64,000 nucleotides of DNA, from positions 624,129 to 688,128 of the forward strand of contig MU006238.1 of assembly GCA_010093685.1 (NCBI GenBank), read 5' to 3'. The DNA comes from Ophiobolus disseminans (Eukaryota > Ascomycota > Dothideomycetes > Pleosporales > Phaeosphaeriaceae). The notes under the pieces were generated by a model. That model searched no databases. It saw only the letters and a list, made by a program, of their open reading frames with translations, and had not been told where the DNA came from. Positions 1-10,547 of the stretch are shown here, piece after piece; the stretch's first letter is position 1, and each line of letters starts with the position of its first letter. The position numbers and the translations under genes were made by a program.

Positions 1-705
1 TCTAATTCTACCGCCACCGCCGAACTGGATTGTCTGCGAACCATCAATTCTTCCGCCATAATCTCATTCCTTGAAACATACTCCAACACTGGCTCATCCC
101 CCACCCTAGCATTCGTCCCAGTCGTCGACAATCGCACCCTCTTCTCAAATCACACCGCTCGCGCCTTGGCTGGAAATTTCTCTCGCAAACCCGCTCTCAT
201 CGGCAACACAGCCGATGAAGGAAATTCGTTCGTCCTCCCATACAATGCTTCATTCGGCCCAGCGCGATCAGACGCCGACGCTACAACGGTGGGGCTGTTC
301 ATGTGTCCCACGATCCAAACATCGCATGACCGTTACGCCGCGAACGCGACGACGTTCCGGTACCTGTATGCCGGAAATTTCAGTAATGTGAGTCCGAGAT
401 GGTGGCTTGGCGCGTATCATTCCTCGGATCTACCGATGGTATTTGGGACATACAGCATTGCGAGGGGAAACGGGACCGCTTTCCAGAAAGACGTGAGTGA
501 GAAAATGCAGGACTATTGGCTGGCGTTTGCGCAGGATCCAGTGGGTGGTTTGCCGGCGCTGGGATGGGAGAGCTACGAGGGAGGAAAGGGCGAGGGTGTG
601 ATGTTTGGAAAGGATGAAGTGGTGGAGCAGAAGATTGGAGAGGCGAGGTTAGACGCGCCGTGCGATGGGTTGATGTCGAACGGGCTGCCACCGCCACCAA
701 GATGA
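1..705 (+). CDS. Type-B carboxylesterase/lipase, 3' part (5' end outside window)
   Basis: Frame 1 is open from the first base to a TGA at 703-705, giving the last 234 residues of a secreted-type carboxylesterase. Two of the three catalytic residues of this alpha/beta-hydrolase family are visible. The acid Glu lies in the motif GNTADEG (Glu codon 217-219) and the His in GAYHSSDLP (His codon 418-420). The nucleophile Ser elbow must lie upstream of the window. Several N-x-S/T sequons and Cys residues fit an extracellular enzyme. The substrate cannot be told from this part. The family hydrolyses carboxylic esters and includes fungal lipases and feruloyl-type esterases. The C-terminus PPPPR just before the stop is low-complexity. 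Confidence 0.9.
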   Translation, partial: SNSTATAELDCLRTINSSAIISFLETYSNTGSSPTLAFVPVVDNRTLFSNHTARALAGNFSRKPALIGNTADEGNSFVLPYNASFGPARSDADATTVGLFMCPTIQTSHDRYAANATTFRYLYAGNFSNVSPRWWLGAYHSSDLPMVFGTYSIARGNGTAFQKDVSEKMQDYWLAFAQDPVGGLPALGWESYEGGKGEGVMFGKDEVVEQKIGEARLDAPCDGLMSNGLPPPPR

Positions 706-907
706 AGTCTATCGCAATGCATGTCAGTTGATCGGGAGCTTGGGGGAGGAGATCGGTAAGTTCGAGAGTGTAAAAATTCGATAAAATATCTACAAGATAT
801 GGAACCACGCCAAATGGGTATCATTCAAACATCATTCAACTTACAATAACATCGTGAGAGCTCTTTCGCCAAGATTACAAGCAAGACATCCATCGTCTCA
901 AAATTCA

Positions 908-1908
908 TCAAGCTCTCCTTACCGGGGAACTAGGCCCTTCAGGTAACTCCTGTGGTGCCTGCAAAGGCTCTAGCTCGACAGGCCCAGTCGTACTTCCGCC
1001 ATACATCGAATACCGATTGTCCGCCTCCATCTCATGCTCTGTAGTCGGTGCGTACGCTCCCTGATGTAGCTCATCTTGATATGGCTGCACTAATTCCACG
1101 CCTTGAGGCTTCGAATATGGATCCACATTATCGTCGGGTAACCTTGACTGCAGCTTGTCCACTTTTCGCTTGTTGCGCCACACCATGAAAGCTAGCGACG
1201 CGAGTGCGCAAATTCCAGCCACGACTCCCATTGCTATACCGGCTGTCGCGCCCCTAGATAGACCGCTGTCATCTGCCGGCGGGCTCGGCGAAGTACTTGT
1301 TGTACTAGTTGCGGTCGCGGCCGGATTTGTGGTTGTGGATGCCAGGTGGGACGATGCTATCGTAATGCGAGCGTTCCCGTCAGGTGGCGACCCATCCGTC
1401 GTGTACTGGAGTGCGTACGTCGTGGCTTTTCGGCTGGATATGGAAGTGACGTTGAATCCCGGTCCATTGGTACCCTTGTCTTTCTCGTTTTCGTAGTTGA
1501 GATCCGCGTGACAATGAAACGGGCGATTAGGTTTCCAATCCCGGTTCAAGTCGCTGTCGAAAAATGGCGAGTACGTGGCATTTCCGGTGGTGGGGACAGG
1601 CTTGTTGGCCCCTAAACACTACCGTCAGTAGGCGCGGACACTGAAAAGACCTGGTGTTACGCACACAAATACACTTTGTTGGGGCCGCCTGGCGTCCCCT
1701 CATCGCAGAAGACCCAGAGGTAGGCTTTCTGATAATTGGATGTCCACTGGAATGTGATGGTGTCGACAACATTTATAATGAGTAGCGGTGTGGTGCCAGT
1801 TACTTGAGGAGGATACGCAAAAGAAACCGTGGATGGCTGTGCAACAGCGACGCTGAAAAGACAAGCCAGCGCAACCAAGCTGGTTTTGAGCACGTCTTGC
1901 GACAGCAT
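908..1908 (-). CDS. Secreted-domain single-pass membrane protein (315 aa, one intron)
   Basis: The exons are 1908-1665 and 1611-908. The 53-nt intron has a GTGCGT donor, a TACTGAC branch and a TAG acceptor. The joint gives KVYLWANKPVP, whereas the next possible donor puts the frames out of phase. The N-terminus (MLSQDVLKTSLVALACLFSV) is a signal peptide. The outer domain of about 170 residues has few Cys, followed by a Ser/Thr/Pro stalk. One membrane segment lies near residues 208-230 (AGIAMGVVAGICALASLAF), followed by the stop-transfer NKRK and a cytoplasmic tail of about 80 residues rich in Pro, Glu and Tyr. The layout resembles fungal Mid2/Wsc-like wall sensors and many lineage-specific surface proteins. 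I do not recognise a named domain, so no function is assigned. Confidence 0.75.
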
Positions 1909-2503
1909 GTCGGTCTACCCCTCCTGGTACGCTTCAAATATCGCTGGGGGTGTTTGAGCAGTGTCGCTATTTACTTGTTGTAGACAATAATACCGATGGA
2001 TGCTAGGTGCGACCTCGTCGCATACATGTCTTAAATATCGTAAGAGGCAAGCAGCGTGGCACAGTGCATCTAACGAAAGTGAGCGGAGACAGGAGCCTCA
2101 TGTCAGGGTCTTTGAGTTAGTGATTGTGCTGCGCCTCATGTAAGCGCTGGACGCCTTATGTGCAAGGCGGCCATGCCGGTCCACCTATGAGAGACGGAGA
2201 AACTCGATCCTTCGCTGTAAATTTTATGCAAAAATCCGATACGAAGTCGTGAGCACCGAACGGTTACACGCTTCGTTGTTGTGAACTAACACGTGTTTTG
2301 AGCGCTAAGCCGATTAGCACTAGCGGACTAATCTAGTTGAGCTCGCTTGCAGCTCGCACCCTCTCATACGTAAAAATAACCGGGAAATACGTTAAGCCGG
2401 CCCGAGGGCGATACCCAACACGAACGCGCAGAACAACACCATCCCAACTACGCATTTTTACATGTACTTTACTCCAAAATGCGTGGTCTCTATCTCCTGC
2501 ACG
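1909..2503. other. Intergenic, no gene seen
   Basis: No convincing reading frame is present. A short inverted repeat, ACGCATTTT at 2450-2458 and AAAATGCGT at 2476-2484, lies just before the transposase relic and could be a subterminal piece of that element. Confidence 0.4.
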
Positions 2504-3683
2504 ATGCCAAAATAGCTAAAACAACGATATCGGTGTTGCTTCAATACGCCTCCACCTGTAGTAGCCTCAGATGATGTGGCGCAGCTTGCAACACCTCAAC
2601 GCTCTGCAGTATTTGCAGTGCTCTACTTCTGCCAAAATAAGAAATTTACTGCTCCTTAGAGGATATACACGAGGCCTTTAATATATCAACACTAATGTCT
2701 TCACGGTTCTGCAATCAGGCCGGCCACAACGTCTGCAGAACTCAGATCAACCTGAAACTTGCAGTTGGCCAAGAGAGTTTAGTGCACAGGACGCAGAAGC
2801 AATTGCCTCTCTTCTTAATGATCTTCCTTTTGAGAGTAAGGATCTGCCGTGGCAAGATCTTTCTGTTGAGGCAGGTGTCCTCAAGGATATTACAAGAGAA
2901 GGAGCTAACAAGATCAATGTATACAGCAAGAAAACAATCCAAAGGCATGTAACAGATGTGACAGGTGTGAAGAGCCACCCTGCAGCTGTGAAGGAGAAGC
3001 ACACAGAGGCTCAACAGAAGGCACGGGTAGCCTGGTGCGCAGTCCAGCTTCAACCGCGCCCAGATGGCGTTGATTGGAGGTGTGTACTCTGGTGTGACAA
3101 GCTCCACTACATGACAGGCCCAAAGTATCAAAAAAACCTCAAGAGGCGGGTGGGCAAGCAATAGAAGAGCACCAATATCCAGTACAAGAAGGACCGCAAG
3201 CCAGATCCAGAGAAGCAGCATCACTTTCACATATTCACTGTTGTAGGCTACAACTTCTCTTAGTGCATGCCCTACAATGCTGGAACAAGCAATGGAAAGA
3301 TGACTTCCAAGTGCTACATAAATACTATCCTCCCAACCCTAAAGACATACCTCCTCCACATTGGTAGGAACTGGATCCTCTGGCAAGATAGGGATAGCGC
3401 TCATATATCAAGGGCTAACTTGAATTGGATGAATCAAAATGGCATGCCCTACATCAACTCATCTCCAAAGTCCCCACATCTGAGTATCATGGGGACTTGG
3501 GCAGGGCCCTTGAAGAGGAACTCTGCTTAAAAGGGGTGTTGGACAGAAAAGCAAGGTGTAAGGCAATTTCATGAGGTGTGGGATAAGCTGGATCCAAAGA
3601 AGATTAATCAAACAATTGACGCCTATCCAAAACGACTGCAGGACTGCAAGGATAAATATTATGGCTTAGCAACAAAGTATTGA
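2504..3683 (+). mobile_element. Decayed Tc1/mariner-type transposase
   Basis: A transposase can be read through most of this stretch. The first part (2504 to about 2655) is in one frame and encodes a helix-turn-helix start with the piece PQRSAVFAVLYFCQNKK. It begins at a possible ATG at 2504 followed at once by TAG. A frameshift near 2655-2690 then gives a second frame that continues to TGA 3681-3683. That frame contains the Tc1/mariner linker GRPQRL, the catalytic-core pieces VLWCDKLHY (first Asp region; DK where the family has DE) and ILWQDRDSAH (second Asp region), and a degenerate last acidic region. In-frame stops at TAG 3162-3164, TAG 3261-3263 and TAA 3528-3530 make it non-autonomous. 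Clear terminal repeats at both ends were not found. The downstream end AACTTTTGGTGACTG resembles the terminus of the MITE at 22.9 kb. Confidence 0.85.
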
Positions 3684-3711
3684 TTGAATATATCAACTTT
3701 TGGTGACTGTG

Positions 3712-3765
3712 CACAATGCAAAACAGCGTTATTTTGTCTGTAAAATAGGGGTGTTCTGCATTGTG
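3712..3765. repeat. Inverted repeat after the transposase relic
   Basis: CACAATGCA at 3712-3720 is repeated inverted as TGCATTGTG at 3757-3765. The arms match at about 13 of 15 bases when extended inward, with a loop that is itself partly palindromic. It is probably the subterminal part of the 3' end of the transposon relic, or a nested small element. Confidence 0.45.
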
Positions 3766-3887
3766 ATGGGTAGGCGCACGGTCCTTATTTCCCACTTATT
3801 TTTTGACTACGAGAGGCACCACAGGCTTGAAAATCGGGGAACTTCTGTTTTCAACACGAACACCAACTCGACACCAACTCGTCTAAC

Positions 3888-4493
3888 ATGCCGACTCACT
3901 TGAGCAAGACCAGGAAACATAGAGGCCATGTCAGCGCTGGGCACGGCCACGTTGGCAAGCACCATAAACATCCCGGTGGTGTACGTAACTGAAAATAGCG
4001 ACGACTATAGACTCATGACACTGACATGCCCAGCGCGGTCTTGCTGGAGGCTAACACCATCACCGAACCAACTTGGATAAATACCATCCCGGTTATTTGT
4101 AAGACTGCTCCTTCCCGTAGTACCGCATCGTTCGCTAACAACAACACAGCGGGAAGGTGGGAATGCGCCACTTCCATGTACAGCGCAACCATGAGTGGAA
4201 GCCTGTGGTGAACGTCGACAAGGTAGTCCGAACGTTTCTGTGTGAGATTGCGTACTTGTTCTGACTTCGCATAGTTCCTATCCCTCATTCCTGCCGAACA
4301 CCGCGAGAAGTACCTCAACGCGTCGTCCACTCCCAGCACCGCCCCGGTAATCAACCTCCTCGACCACGGCTACGCGAAACTGCTAGGCAAGGGCCGCATC
4401 AACATGCCCATCATTGTGCAGGCGCGTTACGTCAGCGCCGAAGCTGGGGAGAAGATCAAGGCCGCCGGCGGTGTCACCCAGCTTGTTGCCTGA
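3888..4493 (+). pseudogene. RPL28: 60S ribosomal protein L28 (uL15/L27a), full-length copy with in-frame stop
   Basis: Four exons rebuild an uL15 protein of the usual length (about 148 codons): 3888-3980, 4034-4098, 4150-4222 and 4275-4493. The three introns are 53, 51 and 52 nt with canonical ends. Family landmarks are clear: KTRKHRGHVSAGHG, HHHRTNLDKYHPGYF, GKVGMRHFH, APVINLLDHGY and the C-terminus AAGGVTQLVA. A TAA at 4052-4054 stands where the family has Gln in the GGQHHH stretch, which fits CAA to TAA. Arg-to-His changes in GHVGKH and KHHKH, and FLS where LWS is usual, also point to decay. Introns are kept, so this is a DNA-level duplicate or a damaged single copy, not a retrocopy. If it were the only copy the stop must be a consensus error, because the protein is essential. 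Confidence 0.85.
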
Positions 4494-5917
4494 GGCCCTA
4501 GGACCCGACATGTGGAGAGCAGACGGAAGACGTTTATTGTCGGGCATAGTTCCCTACCAGCGGTGTAGTGGACTTTCAGCGTGGTGGCTGGGCGGTAGTC
4601 GTTCGATAGTTATCTACGAATGACATACTTGCCGATCAAACCTTGGGGCGCACTGGTTAAACCTAACATTGTGCTGCTGCTCCTGTGACTGGTAATTGCA
4701 AACCCTCAGCAGATGGTAATTCTGCATGACTTATTTGCCATAATTCAAGAGCCTTGAAGTCTTTCTTTAACTGGTCCGGAGGAGGCAAGGTATGTGATCT
4801 GTGAAGTAGTTGGTGCTTGGCAAGTATTGTGTAATTTTTTGAACGTGGTATCCGCTGTTGCTGATTTGATCTTTGTACAACTGCTTCCGTTGGACTTGAT
4901 TCTCCCGGGCTTGTTCATATGCTTTTGCGGTCATGACTGGTTGATTGCGGTGAGATCTGTTATCTCGTTGCTTCTTAAGGACAGACCAGTAGCATTTGGT
5001 AGCGGAGATTTGCCGTTCGCCAGGCCTAGCAAGGTACGTATGCCTTGGGAATCATCCAAACGGTCTGTAGCATGTTTGAGCAACTCCAGCCATAGCCTGA
5101 TCATGTAAATGGTTGCTGGGACATCGATATCCGCATCATGGAAATGTCCCTTCCAGCATGATAGCCGAGGTTGCGCAGGTCCACAAGGATGCAAAGAACG
5201 CCAGGACTGCGATGCTCTGACACATCTATATTTGGAGTCATCTTTTCGATCAGCCTCATGCGCTTGACCCCACAAAAGTTCATCCAATGTCCCGATAAAT
5301 TTCATAAACATACGGACGAACGGCTTGCATGACCGTTGAGAGAAGAGTGGCGATTTTCATGCTCATTCGGCGTCCTGGCCCTCGACACTCCTCTGATCCG
5401 ATGTGAAAAATGTCCTCTGGGTTGCCTTGATGTGCTGCTTAGAGAGATGTGAACGAAACACTGTAACTAAGGCCATCTGCAGAGGGAATACTTTCGGCCA
5501 TAGGTTGTGGCGCGACGCAAACAATCGGGAACGCCGACATAGTGTCATCGCATCTAACGAAACGAAAATAGTTCTGTTGTAATCCAACACTTACAGGATT
5601 CGGCCCCCAACCGTTCCAAGGCGCAGCAAGCGTGTGAGACGTACAAAAGCGGTCGCTGCATGACGTAGGTGACAAATACTCAGACCAGGGAGCTGCGAAG
5701 CTTACGGCGACTTTTGCACGTCAAAAGGCAATTCTTCGAGGCAAGGCGGTTGCGAGCGCAAGACATGTCACGGTAGCACGCCGGACTTTAAAGCACAAAC
5801 AGCACAATCGACATTTCCGAGGTCTACGTCAAAACTCATCAAGAACCGTAGCAACCTCATTATCGCAACAAGATGTCACCCGTCTTCCTCTATGCATTTC
5901 CAGCCCTCATGCAACGG
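4494..5917. other. Non-coding or decayed stretch, no gene recognised
   Basis: The start is 3' flank of the L28 copy. A minus-strand frame at 4931-5311 (126 codons, with pieces such as WLELLKHATDRLDDSQGIR) is protein-like, and reading on past its stop towards 4740 stays plausible, but I recognise no family and it may be a relic. Another minus-strand piece near 5600-5675 contains PWNGWGPNP, reminiscent of the start of PQQ-type dehydrogenases, directly before a GTAAGT. It is too short to call. Confidence 0.3.
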
Positions 5918-6349
5918 CTAGACCCAAGTCCACGACTTTGATGTTTCGGATCTCCTTAGCGCAGCTACCGTGTCGCCGTTCGCCGCCCGAGCTCTCAGCT
6001 TCATCAACCTGCGCAACTTCAACAATAAGAGAGTTTGCGACGCAGCCGCTCCAAAAGTGATTTTTCTCTTCGATTCCATCGACGTGCCTTGTCTGCTCGA
6101 CTCTGCGCTCTCTTCTCTCAATCTCGCTTCTTCCTTCTCCTTTTTCTCCGCTCTCTTCCTCTTGCCCTCCTTCCTTCGGTCTATCTTCGCCTGCTTTGCT
6201 GCCTCGCAGGCCGCGCACAACTCGTGGTACCGGAGCTTCTTCGCCTTGACGAGCTTCGGGTTGGCGCACACCCATTCTGGCGCCGATGTGCGAAGAGTCA
6301 ATTCACTCTCCCTCACTTGTCCGGCTTGTCGTCGCATAGACCTGCCCAT
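5918..6349 (-). CDS. Small basic hypothetical protein (143 aa)
   Basis: A single exon starts at ATG 6349. The upstream in-frame stop is only 9 codons away, so this is the first possible start. The protein has two Cys pairs around CANPKLVKAKKLRYHELCAAC, which could be a small metal-binding knuckle. A long charged helix rich in Lys, Arg and Glu follows (about residues 55-90), likely a coiled coil, then a shorter Leu/Arg-rich tail. I do not recognise the family. The charged helix suggests nuclear or ribosome-linked use, but that is only inference. On the opposite strand the same stretch gives frames rich in Ser, Phe and Leu, as expected for the shadow of a charged helix. Confidence 0.5.
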   Translation of the reverse strand: MGRSMRRQAGQVRESELTLRTSAPEWVCANPKLVKAKKLRYHELCAACEAAKQAKIDRRKEGKRKRAEKKEKEEARLREESAESSRQGTSMESKRKITFGAAASQTLLLLKLRRLMKLRARAANGDTVAALRRSETSKSWTWV

Positions 6350-7162
6350 TCGACGCAGTGGAGATCGTTGACTTTATCTGGTGAGCAACAAGGCTTCGGT
6401 CTGCCGTTGCCTTGACTACATTTGGATCCTATGTAGGTACACATGGTGATGGAGAAGACTTATACAACGAAGTATGATTAATATCGGTATATTGGGGTTG
6501 TTGAGGTAGGTCTGGGTAGGTCGGTGTTGATGCCGTCGAAGATTCAGGAAAGTTGTGATATTCGGGATCAAGCTATCCGATCGGAAGGTAGGTGTCGGAT
6601 GTGAGAGACAGGGCAGAAAAGAGGGAGAAGGTTATTGTATTGAGAGAGCTACGGAGAGCAATTATATACACAACCAAGATGAGTAATCAAGTGACGAAGA
6701 GTCACGTGAGGAACGCAGTTCACATGTATCTTGTGAACTGGGGTGCTATGCTGACAGTAGGCTTATATGGTTTAAGGAGGTTGCTGCTCTTGAGTAAGAA
6801 TGTATGTCGCTCCAGGCGATGTTGTTGTTCAAAAAGTGAGTCAAAGAGGTTGTTGCTGGATGTATAGAGGTGGGTGCTGCGCGTTCAGAGAAGGCAGGTT
6901 GGACATGCCCTGAGGCTTTATTTCAATATCTGGTGCGTGGTGTGCGCCCGTGAAGATCCGCATGCGACGTTTGGTATGGAAGCAGCTACTCCATGGCGCT
7001 GTCGACAAAGTGAACCTAGGCGTGAAGAACAGTGTTGCGAAGTTCGTGAAGCTCACCGAGTGACAAAATAGTGCGCTAATTTTGAACATATATACACCCC
7101 ACGGCAATCTACAAACCTGATACGTACAGTTCGGACCTCTTCGTAGTTATGGCTTCAGGGCT
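6350..7162. other. Intergenic, no gene seen
   Basis: Only short shadow frames occur. The stretch lies between the starts or ends of two minus-strand genes and probably holds the promoter of the small basic protein and the 3' flank of the chitin-binding gene. Confidence 0.4.
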
Positions 7163-8250
7163 TCAGCCATCGCATGACCCGAATTGCCCTTGACAGCCCC
7201 AGCTCGGCCTACAATACTCTTCCGAACCCCCGCAATACCCATATTCACTGCAACATCTTCCATATGTGGATCCTTGGCATGTCGTGCCGCTTCCATCCGC
7301 ACCGCATCGCCCATTTCTACTTACGTTGGTTGGTACAGGAGGTGCGGTGGAAGAGGGCGCTGGCGGTGGTGAAGGAGTTGGCGTTGGGGTAGGTGTTGGT
7401 GTGGGCGTAGGCGTAGGTGTTGGAGTTCGAATACTCGACGAAGAAGGCACCGGAATGACAGAAGAGGAGCTTGGAACTGGAACGGGCACAGAAGACGAGC
7501 CAGGAGGTGCGACGCCATCGCACGTGCCAAATGCACTCCGACATCCCGCACCGCAGTACGCAGGACCGTTACCGCAGTAGAAGAAATTAGAACAGCACCC
7601 GCCGAATCCAGAACCTGCACAGGTGGTGACGTTTCCGCATTGCCCGTTTGGCGAAACGATGAGGGTGCCAGATGGAAGAGGAGGAAAGACAGATGAGCTG
7701 GAAGGTACAACTATGGTGCTCGAGGGCGGGACGACAACAGAGCTTGAAGACGGTGTTTGTGTAGGCGTTGGTGTTGGTGTTGGTGTTGGTGTTGGTGTTG
7801 GAGTGGGAGTGGGAGTGGGCGTTGGAGTAGGCGTAGGTTCTGGCACAGCATCTCCGCATCTTCCGTACTCTGGTTGACAACCGACTATAGCCGCGCAATG
7901 TCTGAAACCGATCAGTATATGTTACATATCCAAAATGCTGTCCTGACTCACTCAAAGTCTGTCCCGCAGTATCCGTAGCCTGAGCAACACTGTGTTCCTG
8001 GGCATCTCGATCCTGCAAAATCGGCTCCGCATCGCCCTACAGCCTGGCGTACATCCAAGTGGTGGAGGAAGCGGGATAAAAGATTCGGTGTTGTCGCGTT
8101 GCGGACTTCAAGTGCCCGAGGAGCCGCGTTTCTCAGCAGCAGAGCGTTCACCAAGTCTGACCTGGACTCGACCTCCAACACTGGATCTGCTGACGCTAAA
8201 GCCCCTGGGAAGCTTAAGGCTCCCACAAAACCAAATACTGAAAACTTCAT
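7163..8250 (-). CDS. Secreted chitin-binding protein with three hevein-type (CBM18) modules
   Basis: The exons are 8250-7952 and 7901-7163 with a 50-nt GTGAGT...CAG intron, giving 345 residues. A signal peptide (MKFSVFGFVGALSFPGALAS) and a short propeptide-like region are followed by three CBM18 modules with the usual eight-Cys pattern. The cores are CCSGYGYCG (about residue 90), CCSNFFYCG (about 208) and CCSEYGYCG (about 325). The modules are separated by long Ser-rich linkers and Pro-Thr repeats, which are likely O-glycosylated stalks. No catalytic domain is present, so it is a lectin-like protein. Known fungal CBM18 and LysM proteins bind wall chitin or shield it from plant chitinases, and a role of that kind is inferred here. 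The Pro-Thr linkers are encoded by unstable short tandem repeats. Confidence 0.9.
7372..7428. repeat. Short tandem repeat encoding Pro-Thr linker 2
   Basis: A 6-nt GGTGTN-like unit is repeated through the second linker of the chitin-binding gene. Read on the minus strand it encodes alternating Thr and Pro. Confidence 0.8.
7757..7841. repeat. Short tandem repeat encoding Pro-Thr linker 1
   Basis: About 14 copies of a 6-nt unit (GTTGGT type, drifting to GAGTGG) encode a run of 14 or so Pro-Thr pairs on the minus strand. The perfect part, from about 7768 to 7800, is a likely site of length polymorphism. Confidence 0.85.
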
Positions 8251-10547
8251 TTTGGCTCGCTGTGATCAAAGAGGGATAAGAATGGCAAGTTTCCTCCGGC
8301 GGGAACGCGTCAGCTATAAATCCAGGAACCGCCATGGCTATTCAGAAATAGAAACAAGCTACGCGGAATAGAAGAAGCGGCTCGCGACGAACAATCTAGA
8401 AGATAAGTACCCGGGTTGGAAGCCAAGCGTACTTTTGGCGACGCGAGGTACGCGGGAGCTTGGGAGCATGTAATTGACGAATGAAAGCAGTCCTTCCAAG
8501 CCGATATAGTAGATGAAAGATGCAATTTTGATGGTGGTACAAAGGACGAGCGCGAGACCACGTTATTGTTAATATGGATGTGACAAGTCGCGTGTGGTTG
8601 TGGGGCTCTTCGGGATAGATTGGGTTGTGGAGATGGGCCAAAAGAAGGCGCTACTACGTGCACGAGAAAGAGACACGAAGCTTCTTCGACGGACGGCCGA
8701 ACATGCAAGGAGTACTGATGAGCCCTGGGTTGGTGTGCGTTGATCCCATAATCTGTGGTGTGGTGTACTTAAGCCGCATGCAGGTGCAGTCGCTCCCGCC
8801 TACCAGGTGGGGCCTTTTATCACCCCTGGGCATCGATCCAGGTGCTATTGACAACCTGCTGTACGACAATCGACGATCGTATGACCGGAAACGAAGCCTC
8901 AGATGCCTAAAATCACCCCGGATTGCCGATTCAGTATAGCCGGGCCATATTGTCAGGGTTGATGGATGATGGTGGGGTACGTTTTAGGACAACGAAACAC
9001 ATACGTACCAGCAGGTCTGCTACCCCAACACATACTTCGTAACTCGTCGTCCCGGGAGAAACCTCCGGAAAAGAGGCAAAATCTCCAATTCTTCTATATG
9101 GTCGGTAGCACGAAATCCCACGTTCACGTGGGGTGAGCTGATGATGATGATGATGGTGCGAGAACAACCTTGGCAGTGGGGTGAATCTAGAACCAGTGCA
9201 TGACAAGGGATCAACGCATGAGCGCATAATTGACCATAGTCAGTAAAGCAGAGTGCTCGTGGCAGCAGCATGTTGTAGGATGCTGATCCATGGATGCTCG
9301 CCGAATCGCATCCAATACGTCAGCGCTTGGATTGGATTCTGAGTAAGCTCACAGCAGAGGCATGATTGAGCATATTGCTGTCTCACCGTCTGGTAGTTGC
9401 TGCACCCTACCTGCGTTCGGGAAGGTCGGCGGAATTCGCTCCTGGTGTGGAGAAGTTCGTGGGCGCCTTATCAGATCCGGATCTCGTGTGATTCGTCACC
9501 GAGTAAGATCCTGATTTTCTTTCCAAGACGCTTGAGACAGCAAGAGATTGCCAAGCTAGAGATACGCATGCTTCGTCGTCGCCAGTCGAGATCGGGTTCA
9601 TGGGTGTGGTTGCCAGGTACCTAGTCATGTACCGAGGTCTCGTTTGTGCCTTCCCGCGAACGTCGTTGCACTTGGCTGCGGGCCGTTCCACGACGCCACG
9701 TTAGAGCCTCACGCCACTCGCTCATTGTGGACAGCTTCACTTTGATCCCTGTGCGCAGGTAAACCTTTCTTCTGCCGCCACCATACGAGCTGCGTATGCC
9801 GAGTCACATACGTCAGATATGCCGCTTTCAAACCCTGCAGGTGACCCTGGGTATGCTTTACCACATGCCAACAGGCGTCCAGCACGCACAGACACCACAA
9901 GACAGCAGGTCGACTAAAGGGCTCATGGTGCAGTCCCATATGCAATACAACATCCGGCGGTAAGATAAATACAGCATTGCTGCTGCTACGCTATCTAAGC
10001 TTGCTGACTGCATCCAGGCGCATACCAAGCAATCGACCAGGGAGCCTAGGTCTGCATGGCCATGACGGCGACTAGAATTGGGCGCTGCTGTGGCTTGCTG
10101 AGGCGCACGTTAACGTGATTCGATCCCATCATCTCCCGGAGCTATCTGATCTTGCCTCATCCGTTACACCACGCAGAACACGGCTGCAGCCGTAGCAAAG
10201 CTGTCAGCCGCTTGACCGCTCAACACACACACCTCAAACTAATTCGTCACAGATTGCGCATTGCTTACAACAGGATTTCAGCCTGGGAGGACGTCGCAGA
10301 TACGACTTGGCTCTCAAGATTATTGGTGCGCCCCGGGTACTTTCCTTCCCCGAGATACGAGACACAGCTGCGCCGTATGAGTGGACAAGGCCGTTGATAA
10401 AGACACCAGACTACGAGCAATCCGTGTTGGCATCATGCAAGAATCAGTCAAATCTCACACTCCAAGACCTACGTCTTTGCACATATCAACACGGGGAAGC
10501 AGAGAAGCTTGTGGCATACACAACATTACTACTGGACACCCGAAACA
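8251..10547. other. Long intergenic stretch (2.3 kb), no gene recognised
   Basis: Frames up to about 100 codons exist on both strands but none shows a domain, a signal peptide or conserved splicing. A short ATG trinucleotide repeat lies near 9140-9155. The right end is upstream of the Myb gene and should contain its promoter. Confidence 0.4.

Noticed and set aside
5439..5675. Possible N-terminus of a PQQ-type dehydrogenase (PWNGWGPNP)
   Set aside because: Only about 10 residues fit, no further domain follows, and no start or splice pattern supports a gene.
7266..7877. Plus-strand frames rich in Gly-Val repeats
   Set aside because: They are reverse-strand readings of the Pro-Thr linkers of the chitin-binding gene.
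8625..9691. Several frames of 70-104 codons on both strands
   Set aside because: They are short, mutually overlapping, without splice logic or domains, and look like chance frames in GC-balanced DNA.
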